DNA from: Pseudomonas sp. PDM05
GTDB taxonomy: Bacteria; Pseudomonadota; Gammaproteobacteria; Pseudomonadales; Pseudomonadaceae
Length of the DNA: 64,000 bases
Reading direction: 5' to 3'
NCBI RefSeq assembly: GCF_014851685.1
Contig: NZ_JACVAC010000018.1
Coordinates: 26,420-90,419 of the forward strand
Shown: positions 1-6,467 of the stretch, piece after piece
How positions within the stretch are numbered: position 1 is the first letter of the stretch
Layout: each line of letters begins with the position of its first letter
Position numbers and translations under genes: made by a program
The notes under the pieces: model-generated
What the model was told of the DNA's origin: nothing
Seen by the model: only the letters and a program-made list of their open reading frames with translations
Databases searched by the model: none

Positions 1-2
1 CC

Positions 3-263
3 GCCGCCACCGACCAGTCCTCGGTCAAATACCTGATGGTGCAGAACCCTGGCCGCTATCGCAGCCCGACCTACGCCTGGAGCCCGCAGACCTACGCGTG
101 CGCGGTCAAGCGTGGCGACCAGGACTGGCTGAACTTCGTCAACACCGCCCTGCATGAAGCCATGACCGGTGTCGAGTTCCCCACCTACCAAGCCTCGTTC
201 AAGCAGTGGTTCGGCGTCGATCTGCCATCGCCGGCGATTGGTTTTCCTGTCGAGTTCAAGTGA
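3..263 (+). CDS. ABC transporter substrate-binding protein, C-terminal fragment
   Basis: The reading frame is already open at the left edge, so only about the last 86 residues are seen; a methionine at 36 is internal. The visible tail (AVKRGDQDWLNFVNTALHEA, ending GFPVEFK) is typical of periplasmic amino-acid binding proteins (SBP_bac_3 family), where a conserved late helix carries the 'D..W..FVN' pattern. It lies 52 bases upstream of two permeases and an ATPase on the same strand, so it is the binding component of that importer. The ligand cannot be read from this fragment; the downstream enzymes suggest an amino-sugar acid or D-amino acid. Confidence 0.85.
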   Translation, partial: AATDQSSVKYLMVQNPGRYRSPTYAWSPQTYACAVKRGDQDWLNFVNTALHEAMTGVEFPTYQASFKQWFGVDLPSPAIGFPVEFK

Positions 264-315
264 TTCGTGACAACCGGGGCGCCGCGAACGGCGCCCCTAT
301 TAGGTATTGCCGACC

Positions 316-978
316 ATGAACTATCAGTTGAACTTTGCCGCCGTGTGGCGCGATTTCGACACTTTGCTGGCGGGGCTCGGCCTGGGCCTGGAGCTGGCGC
401 TGCTGTCGATCGCCATCGGTTGCGTGATCGGCCTGCTGATGGCGTTTGCCATGCTGTCCAAGCACCGCGCGTTGCGAATCTTCGCCTCGGTGTACGTGAC
501 GGTGGTGCGCAACACGCCGATCCTGGTGCTGATCCTGTTGATCTACTTTGCGCTGCCATCGTTGGGCATCCGCCTCGATAAAATCCCGTCCTTCATCATC
601 ACGCTGTCGTTGTACGCCGGTGCCTACCTGACCGAAGTATTCCGTGCCGGGCTGTTGAATATTCCCAAGGGGTTGCGTGAAGCCGGCCTGGCCATTGGCC
701 TGGGCGAATGGCGCATCCGGGCCTACATCACCGTGCCAGTGATGCTGCGCAACGTGCTGCCGGCGCTGTCGAACAACTTTATTTCGCTGTTCAAGGACAC
801 CTCGCTGGCCGCTGCCATTGCGGTGCCGGAGCTGACCTATTACGCCCGCAAGATCAACGTCGAAAGCTACCGGGTGATTGAAACCTGGCTGGTCACGACG
901 GCGCTCTACGTGGCTGCCTGTTACCTCATTGCCATGCTGCTCCGTTACTTGGAACAGCGTTTGGCGATCCGTCGTTAA
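316..978 (+). CDS. polar amino-acid type ABC transporter permease 1
   Basis: Inner-membrane permease of 220 residues (HisM/GlnP family, BPD_transp_1). The EAA loop that docks the ATPase is visible as the run AGLLNIPKGLREAGLAIGL near residue 115-133, and hydrophobic segments cover most of the chain. ATG at 316 is preferred to the in-frame TTG at 307 because the mature family starts with a short polar segment before the first helix. It is followed after 11 bases by a second permease with a good AAGGAGG ribosome site, so the channel is a heterodimer. Confidence 0.9.
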   Translation: MNYQLNFAAVWRDFDTLLAGLGLGLELALLSIAIGCVIGLLMAFAMLSKHRALRIFASVYVTVVRNTPILVLILLIYFALPSLGIRLDKIPSFIITLSLYAGAYLTEVFRAGLLNIPKGLREAGLAIGLGEWRIRAYITVPVMLRNVLPALSNNFISLFKDTSLAAAIAVPELTYYARKINVESYRVIETWLVTTALYVAACYLIAMLLRYLEQRLAIRR

Positions 979-989
979 GGAGGGTTCCC

Positions 990-1652
990 ATGTACGAGTC
1001 CCCCAGCTGGTTGCATGAGTTGTGGATCGCCCGGGATACCCTGTGGGCGGGCTTTCAAGCCAGCGTGTATGTGTCGGCGCTGGCGATTATCTTCGGCACC
1101 CTGATCGGCATCGTCGCCGGGTTGATCCTGACCTACGGCAAGTTCTGGATGCGGGCGCCGTTTCGCCTGTATGTGGATCTGATCCGTGGCACGCCGGTGT
1201 TTGTGCTGGTGCTCGCGTGTTTCTACATGCTGCCGGCGCTCGGTTGGCAAATCAGCGCGTTCCAGGCCGGTGCGGTCGGGTTGACACTGTTTTGCGGTTC
1301 TCACGTCTCGGAGATCGTGCGCGGCGCGCTGCAAGCCATCCCCCGTGGGCAACTGGAGGCGGGCAAGGCGATTGGTCTGACATTCCAACAGTCCCTGGCC
1401 TACGTGCTGCTGCCACAGGCACTGCGGCAGATCCTGCCGACCTGGGTCAATTCCTCCACGGAAATCGTCAAGGCCTCGACTCTGCTTTCGGTCATCGGCG
1501 TGGCCGAGCTGCTGTTGAGTACCCAGCAAGTCATCGCGCGTACCTTCATGACCCTGGAGTTCTATCTGTTCGCCGGGTTTCTGTTTTTTGTCATCAACTA
1601 CGCCATCGAGTTATTCGGGCGCTACATTGAAAAGCGGGTGGCCTTGCCATGA
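990..1652 (+). CDS. polar amino-acid type ABC transporter permease 2
   Basis: Second inner-membrane permease of the importer, 220 residues, with the EAA-like loop GALQAIPRGQLEAGKAIGL around residue 110-130 and five or so membrane segments. A strong Shine-Dalgarno AAGGAGGG lies just upstream of ATG 990. The stop overlaps the start of the ATPase gene (ATGA at 1649-1652), indicating translational coupling. It is similar in length and plan to the first permease but clearly diverged in sequence, as usual for paired His/Gln-type permeases. Confidence 0.9.
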   Translation: MYESPSWLHELWIARDTLWAGFQASVYVSALAIIFGTLIGIVAGLILTYGKFWMRAPFRLYVDLIRGTPVFVLVLACFYMLPALGWQISAFQAGAVGLTLFCGSHVSEIVRGALQAIPRGQLEAGKAIGLTFQQSLAYVLLPQALRQILPTWVNSSTEIVKASTLLSVIGVAELLLSTQQVIARTFMTLEFYLFAGFLFFVINYAIELFGRYIEKRVALP

Positions 1653-2431
1653 ACCAACCTCAAACAGAGCAAGCACTGCTCAACATTCGCGGCCTGCGTA
1701 AACAGTACGGCGACGTGGAAGTACTCAAGGGCGTCGACCTGAGCATGCAGCGCGGCAACGTGGTCACGTTGATCGGCTCCAGCGGCTCGGGCAAGACCAC
1801 GCTGCTGCGCTGTGTCAACCTGCTGGAAGAGTTCCAGGGCGGGCAGATCACGCTTGACGGCGAGTCCATCGGCTACAGCGAAATCGCCGGCAAGCGCGTG
1901 CGTCACCCTGAACGCGTGATCTCCCAGCACCGCGCAATGACCGGCATGGCGTTCCAGCAGTTCAACCTGTTCCCCCATTTGACCGCGTTGCAAAACGTCA
2001 CCCTCGGCCTGCTCAAGGTCAAGAAGATGGGCAAGGACGAAGCCGTGGCATTGGCGGAAAAATGGCTCGACCGCGTAGGCTTGTTGGAGCGGCGCAACCA
2101 TTTCCCCGGCCAGCTTTCCGGCGGCCAGCAACAGCGCGTGGCGATTGCCCGGGCGATTGCGATGAACCCCAGCCTGATGCTGTTCGATGAAGTCACCTCG
2201 GCCCTCGACCCGGAACTGGTGGGCGAAGTGCTCAGCGTGATCAAGGGCCTGGCGGAAGAGGGCATGACCATGTTGCTGGTCACCCACGAAATGCGCTTCG
2301 CCTATGAAGTGTCCGACAAGATCGTTTTCATGAACCAGGGCCGCATTGAAGAGCAGGGCTCGTCGAAGGACATCTTCGAGCGCCCGCAATCGTCGCGCCT
2401 GGCGGAATTTCTCAAGAACATTCGTTTTTAA
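1649..2431 (+). CDS. amino-acid type ABC transporter ATP-binding protein
   Basis: Cytoplasmic ATPase of the importer, 260 residues. Walker A is GSSGSGKTT (about residue 43-51), the signature motif is LSGGQQQR, Walker B is LMLFDEVTSALD and the switch histidine sits in VTHEM, so all catalytic elements are present. It belongs to the HisP/GlnQ type. Its start overlaps the upstream permease stop by four bases, and a ridA gene follows after 16 bases with its own AGGAGG site, so ridA is probably in the same operon. Confidence 0.92.
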   Translation: MNQPQTEQALLNIRGLRKQYGDVEVLKGVDLSMQRGNVVTLIGSSGSGKTTLLRCVNLLEEFQGGQITLDGESIGYSEIAGKRVRHPERVISQHRAMTGMAFQQFNLFPHLTALQNVTLGLLKVKKMGKDEAVALAEKWLDRVGLLERRNHFPGQLSGGQQQRVAIARAIAMNPSLMLFDEVTSALDPELVGEVLSVIKGLAEEGMTMLLVTHEMRFAYEVSDKIVFMNQGRIEEQGSSKDIFERPQSSRLAEFLKNIRF

Positions 2432-2447
2432 TCAGGAGGCTATTTTT

Positions 2448-2837
2448 ATGAGCATTACTCGTTACGGCACCGGCAGCACTGCCGGCGGCGGCCAGCCACG
2501 TCCTTTCGCCCGTGCGGTGGAAGCGGACGGCTGGCTCTACGTCTCGGGCCAAGTGCCAGCGGTGGACGGTGAAATCATCAACGGTGGCATCGTCGAGCAA
2601 ACCCGGCAGACCATGCGCAATGTGGTGGCGATCCTCGAAGAAGCCGGTTACGAACTCAAAGACGTGGTCCGCGTTGGCGTATGGCTGGAAGACCCACGGG
2701 ACTTCTGGAGTTTCAACAAGGTGTTCGGCGAATACTTCACCCCGGAACACGCACCGGCGCGCGCCTGTGTGCAGGCCAATATGATGGTCGATTGCAAGGT
2801 GGAGATCGATTGCGTGGCCTACAAGAAAAAAGGCTAA
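2448..2837 (+). CDS. RidA family enamine/imine deaminase
   Basis: A 129-residue protein of the RidA/YjgF/UK114 family. These small trimeric proteins hydrolyse reactive enamine or imine intermediates released by PLP-dependent dehydratases. ATG 2448 follows a perfect AGGAGG at 2434-2439. Family features include the early YGTGS segment, 'LYVSGQVPA' and the conserved R-V-G-V-W..D region, and the late PARACVQ segment with the family's conserved arginine. Its place between an importer and a PLP ammonia-lyase fits clearing of the enamine product of that lyase. Specificity beyond the family is inferred from context. Confidence 0.88.
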   Translation: MSITRYGTGSTAGGGQPRPFARAVEADGWLYVSGQVPAVDGEIINGGIVEQTRQTMRNVVAILEEAGYELKDVVRVGVWLEDPRDFWSFNKVFGEYFTPEHAPARACVQANMMVDCKVEIDCVAYKKKG

Positions 2838-2870
2838 ATGCAGCGATCTGAAGACCCCCGCAGCGCCAAT

Positions 2871-2957
2871 GTGGGAGCTGGCTTGCCTGAGATGACGGAG
2901 TGTCAGGCAACCCATGCCTGACTGACCCACCGCTTTCGCGGGCAAGCCCGCTCCCAC
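2871..2957. repeat. REP/BIME element (87 bp)
   Basis: Two inverted REP arms, GTGGGAGCTGGCTTGCC at the left and GGGCAAGCCCGCTCCCAC at the right, around a variable middle. The element is exactly 87 bp, the same length as the copies at 11111 and 13585. It separates ridA from the IclR regulator and may act as a terminator or mRNA-stabilising hairpin. Confidence 0.85.
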
Positions 2958-2984
2958 AGGGGTTCACTGTGCAGCATTACTACT

Positions 2985-3770
2985 ATGACCGGACCGAAAA
3001 CTGCCATGACCGAAGACACCATCAAACGCCGCGCCAAAGGCCTGGACCGGGCGTTCGATATTCTCGATTTCCTCAAGGAAATCGGCCAGCCCCTGCGCCC
3101 GAATGATATTGCCAGCGGCATCGGCAGCCCCAAGTCCACGGTCTACGAACTGGTCGCCTCGCTGCTGGAACGACGCATTCTGGAGACGGTAGGCAAAGAC
3201 GGTCACGTCTACCTTGGTCGCCAGCTGTATTTTCTCGGCCAGGCGCACCTGCGCCACTTCGACCTGACCCGCGAGGCCGACCACGCCTTGCAGGACATCG
3301 TCAGCCAGACCCACGAAACCGCGCAGATGTGCCTGCTCAACGGGCGCAAATACACGGTGGCGCTGATGCGCGAGGGCGAGCGGCATTTCCGTATTTCTTC
3401 GGACATCGGCGAAAACGCGCCGATCCCCTGGACGGCCTCCGGGCGCCTGCTGCTGGGGCACCTGAGCGACCAGCAGATCATCGACCTGATCGACCAGGAC
3501 GATTTCATCCTGCCGGACGGTGAGCGCTTGCCGCTGGAGACCTTCCTGGCACAGATCCGCCAGGCCACCCTCGATGGCTTCTTTTCCTTCGACAGCGTGG
3601 CCGACACCTTTACCCACTGTTTTGCCGCCCCGGTGCGGGACGCGCAAGGCATCAGCATTGCGACCCTGTGCATCGTCGCCCCACGGGCCGATGCGCAGAA
3701 AAACTACAACGACTATCGCCGGGTGTTGATCGACAGCGCCAACAGCCTGGCCCGTCGCATCAACGAATAG
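2985..3770 (+). CDS. IclR family transcriptional regulator (KdgR-like)
   Basis: A 261-residue IclR-type regulator: winged helix-turn-helix in roughly residues 15-80 (LDRAFDILDFL...IGSPKSTVYELVASL), then an IclR effector domain to the end. Two in-frame ATGs (2985 and 3006) are possible and neither has a good ribosome site; the longer is given. It sits between the importer/ridA genes and the lyase/kinase genes, all on one strand, so it most likely controls this locus. IclR regulators of the KdgR branch sense 2-keto-3-deoxygluconate, which is the predicted pathway intermediate here, but that effector is inferred. Confidence 0.88.
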   Translation: MTGPKTAMTEDTIKRRAKGLDRAFDILDFLKEIGQPLRPNDIASGIGSPKSTVYELVASLLERRILETVGKDGHVYLGRQLYFLGQAHLRHFDLTREADHALQDIVSQTHETAQMCLLNGRKYTVALMREGERHFRISSDIGENAPIPWTASGRLLLGHLSDQQIIDLIDQDDFILPDGERLPLETFLAQIRQATLDGFFSFDSVADTFTHCFAAPVRDAQGISIATLCIVAPRADAQKNYNDYRRVLIDSANSLARRINE

Positions 3771-3779
3771 GAGCATTTC

Positions 3780-4988
3780 ATGTCTGCCATCAATGCCGTT
3801 GAAAAAGGCGCCGCCGCCGTCGGTGCCCATCTGGTCCGTGACGTCAGCCTGCCGGCCCTGGTGCTGCACCGCGACGCCCTGGAACACAACATCCGCTGGA
3901 TGCAAACGTTCGTCAGCAACAGTGGCGCCGAGCTGGCGCCCCATGGCAAGACCAGCATGATGCCGGCGCTGTTCCAGCGCCAGATCGCCGCCGGTGCCTG
4001 GGGCATTACCCTGGCCAACGCTGTGCAGACCCGTGCCGCCTACGCCGGTGGCGTTCGCCGCGTATTGATGGCCAACCAACTGGTGGGGGCGCCGAACATG
4101 GCGTTGATCGCCGACCTGTTGGCGGACAAGGATTTCGATTTCCACTGCATGGTCGATCATCCAGACAACGTCGCCGACCTCGGGCTGTTCTTTGCCGCCC
4201 GTGGCCTGCGCCTCAATGTGATGATCGAATACGGCGTGGTCGGCGGCCGTTGCGGCTGCCGCAGTGAGCAGCAAGTGCGCGACCTGGCCAAGGCGATCCA
4301 GGCCCAGCCGGCCCTGGCGCTGACCGGTATCGAAGGTTATGAAGGGGTGATCCACGGCGAGCACGCTATCAGCGGTATCCGCGACTTTGCCGCGAGCCTG
4401 GTGCGCCTGGCGGTGGATTTGCAGAACAACGGTTCTTTCGACCTGGCCAAGCCGATCATCAGCGCATCGGGGTCGGCCTGGTACGACCTGATCGCCGAGT
4501 CGTTCGAAACACAAAACGCCGCCGGCCGCTTCCTCAGCGTGCTGCGTCCCGGCAGTTATGTGGCCCACGACCACGGTATCTACAAAGACGCGCAATGCTG
4601 CGTACTCGAGCGTCGCAGCGACCTCAACGAAGGCCTGCGCCCGGCGCTGGAAGTCTGGGCCCACGTGCAATCGCTGCCCGAGCCGGGCTTCGCGGTGGTT
4701 GCCCTGGGCAAGCGCGACGTGGCCTACGACGCCGGGTTGCCGGTGCCGCTCAAGCGCTACAAGGCCGGGATCGTGCCCGCCGAAGGCGAGGATGTGAGCG
4801 GGTGCAAGGTCACGGCGGTGATGGACCAGCATGCGTTCATGAGCGTGGCGCCGGGGGTTGAGTTGCGTATTGGTGACATTATTTCGTTCGGTACTTCGCA
4901 CCCGTGCCTGACGTTTGACAAGTGGCAGGTGGGTTGCCTGGTGGATGAGCAGTTGCAGGTGGTCGAGAGCTTGCATACCTGTTTCTAG
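3780..4988 (+). CDS. PLP- and metal-dependent amino acid deaminase / ammonia-lyase (candidate D-glucosaminate ammonia-lyase)
   Basis: A 402-residue fold-type III PLP enzyme of the D-serine dehydratase-like / D-threonine aldolase-like family. The N-terminal alanine-racemase-type barrel carries the PLP lysine in PHGKT (Lys57). The C-terminal domain shows the His and His-x-Cys metal site of D-serine dehydratases (His351, His374, Cys376 in TSHPC). Such enzymes eliminate water and ammonia from beta-hydroxy amino acids. The next gene is a 2-keto-3-deoxygluconate kinase, and D-glucosaminate ammonia-lyase (EC 4.3.1.9, known from P. fluorescens) yields exactly that keto acid, so D-glucosaminate is the preferred substrate. 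D-serine or D-threonine are the alternatives. Confidence 0.75.
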   Translation: MSAINAVEKGAAAVGAHLVRDVSLPALVLHRDALEHNIRWMQTFVSNSGAELAPHGKTSMMPALFQRQIAAGAWGITLANAVQTRAAYAGGVRRVLMANQLVGAPNMALIADLLADKDFDFHCMVDHPDNVADLGLFFAARGLRLNVMIEYGVVGGRCGCRSEQQVRDLAKAIQAQPALALTGIEGYEGVIHGEHAISGIRDFAASLVRLAVDLQNNGSFDLAKPIISASGSAWYDLIAESFETQNAAGRFLSVLRPGSYVAHDHGIYKDAQCCVLERRSDLNEGLRPALEVWAHVQSLPEPGFAVVALGKRDVAYDAGLPVPLKRYKAGIVPAEGEDVSGCKVTAVMDQHAFMSVAPGVELRIGDIISFGTSHPCLTFDKWQVGCLVDEQLQVVESLHTCF

Positions 4989-5000
4989 ACCGAGTCGTTC

Positions 5001-5090
5001 CCTTCGCGAGCAAGCCCGCTCCCACAGTTGACGGTATTCACAAATAGAAATCTGTGAACCCAATCCAATGTGTGTGGGCTTGCTGGCGAA
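5001..5090. repeat. degenerate REP pair
   Basis: An arm CCTTCGCGAGCAAGCCCGCT followed by CCCACA at 5001-5026 and a weaker reverse arm TGTGTGGGCTTGCTGGCGAAG at 5070-5090 flank an unrelated AT-richer middle. The element lies in the gap between the lyase and kinase genes, so both may still be on one transcript. Confidence 0.65.
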
Positions 5091-5120
5091 GAGGCCATCA
5101 GCCACACCCGAGACCCCATC

Positions 5121-6026
5121 ATGACTGCTCACCCCCACATCGCCCTCATCGGCGAATGCATGATCGAACTGCAACACCGCGCCGATGGCAGCCTGCACCA
5201 GAGCTTCGGCGGCGACACCCTCAACACGGCGGTGTACCTGCGCCGCGAGCTGGGCAGCCTGGGCCGCGTCGATTACGTCACCGCCCTGGGCGATGACAGC
5301 TTCAGCGACGCCATGTGCCAGCAATGGCGCGACGAAGGCCTCGGCCTGGACATGGTCCAGCGCCTGCCGGGACGTTTGCCGGGGTTGTACTGCATCCAGA
5401 CCGACGCCAGCGGCGAGCGCAAATTTCTTTACTGGCGCAACGAAGCCGCCGTGCGCGACTGCTTCACCACGCCTGCCGCCGCGCCGATCCTGGCGGCCTT
5501 GCCGGGCTACGACGTGGTGTATTTCAGCGGCATTACCCTGGCGGTGCTCGGCGAAGTCGGCCGCGAGCGCTTGCTGCAAGCCCTGGTCGAAACCCGCCGG
5601 CGCGGGGGCAAGGTGGTGTTTGACAACAACTACCGGCCGCGTTTGTGGGCCGGCGTCGAAGCGGCGCGTGTGGCCTATCACAAGGTATTGGCCGAGGTGG
5701 ATATGGCCTTGCTGACCGAAGATGACGAGCGCGGGTTGTTTGGTTATGCCAGCAGTGAGCAGGTGTTCGCGGCGTATCCGGGGATTGACGAAGTGGTGCT
5801 CAAGCGTGGCGCGCAGGAATGCCTGATCCGTTTCAAGGGCGAGCACTTTGCCGTGCCGGCTGTGGAGGTCGGGAAGGTGGTGGATACGACGGCGGCAGGG
5901 GATTCGTTCAGTGCGGCGTATCTGGCCAGTCGCTTGAAGGGCGGTTCGCCGGAGCAAGCGGCGGTGGCGGGGCATGGGTTGGCGAGTCGGGTGATTCAGG
6001 TGCCGGGGGCGTTGATCCCTCGGTGA
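5121..6026 (+). CDS. kdgK: 2-keto-3-deoxygluconate kinase (PfkB family)
   Basis: A 301-residue cytoplasmic sugar kinase of the PfkB/ribokinase family. The N-terminal substrate pocket shows IGECMIEL and FGGDTLNTAVYL, typical of KdgK. The C-terminal ATP and catalytic motif is DTTAAGDSF, with the catalytic base at Asp261. The predicted reaction is KDG to KDPG, feeding the Entner-Doudoroff aldolase. ATG 5121 is chosen because the family begins a few residues before the first beta strand; the upstream extension from 5070 lies in REP-derived sequence. Position downstream of the ammonia-lyase suggests it takes that enzyme's product. Confidence 0.88.
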   Translation: MTAHPHIALIGECMIELQHRADGSLHQSFGGDTLNTAVYLRRELGSLGRVDYVTALGDDSFSDAMCQQWRDEGLGLDMVQRLPGRLPGLYCIQTDASGERKFLYWRNEAAVRDCFTTPAAAPILAALPGYDVVYFSGITLAVLGEVGRERLLQALVETRRRGGKVVFDNNYRPRLWAGVEAARVAYHKVLAEVDMALLTEDDERGLFGYASSEQVFAAYPGIDEVVLKRGAQECLIRFKGEHFAVPAVEVGKVVDTTAAGDSFSAAYLASRLKGGSPEQAAVAGHGLASRVIQVPGALIPR

Positions 6027-6042
6027 ATGGCCGCCTGCGGCG

Positions 6043-6128
6043 GATCGCGGGCAAGCCCGGCTCCCACATTCGAGCGCATTCCTTCAAACAAAACGCGGCC
6101 GCCTGTGGGAGCTGGCTTGCCTGCGATA
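6043..6128. repeat. REP/BIME element
   Basis: Left arm GCGGGCAAGCCCGGCTCCCAC (split over 6047-6067) and right arm GTGGGAGCTGGCTTGCCTGC lie in inverted orientation between the convergent kdgK and ppiC genes. A position between convergent genes is typical for these elements and fits a role in transcription termination. Confidence 0.75.
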
Positions 6129-6146
6129 GCGGCCTCAAGCCAACCC

Positions 6147-6422
6147 TCAATCCCGGTAAAACACCTGCACCAGGTGATACCCAAACTTGCTCTTGACCGG
6201 CCCATGCACCACCCGCAGCGGCTTCTTGAAGATCACCGCATCAATCGCCCCGACCATCTGCCCCGGCCGGATCTCGCCCAAATCCCCACCGCGCTTGCCC
6301 GATGGGCAGGTGGAGTACTTCTTGGCCAGCACGTCAAAGGCTTCGCCCTTGGCAATGCGCTGTTTGAGTTGTTCGGCTTCTTCGCTGGTTTTCACCAGGA
6401 TATGACGGGCTTGGGCTTTCAT
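6147..6422 (-). CDS. ppiC: parvulin-type peptidyl-prolyl isomerase (PpiC)
   Basis: A 91-residue single-domain parvulin. It starts with the ARHILVKT strand and includes the Cys/Asp active-site region (YSTCPSGKRGGDLGEI) and the closing FGYHLVQV strand. There is no signal peptide, so it is cytoplasmic, as in E. coli PpiC. It is a monocistronic minus-strand gene next to a REP element. A second, diverged copy lies at 20836-21117 in this window. Confidence 0.92.
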   Translation of the reverse strand: MKAQARHILVKTSEEAEQLKQRIAKGEAFDVLAKKYSTCPSGKRGGDLGEIRPGQMVGAIDAVIFKKPLRVVHGPVKSKFGYHLVQVFYRD

Positions 6423-6467
6423 TGATCTCTACCAGGTACGTGCAACGGCGCGCGATTATGCCTGAAC

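Noticed and set aside
5054..5120. Longer N-terminus for the KDG kinase (start at 5070)
   Set aside because: The extra 17 residues come from REP-derived sequence and precede the normal family start.
2964..5975. 1003-residue open frame on the minus strand
   Set aside because: It lies antisense to three well-supported genes (IclR, lyase, kinase), has His/Arg/Gln-rich low-complexity composition typical of GC-rich shadow frames, and shows no family motif.
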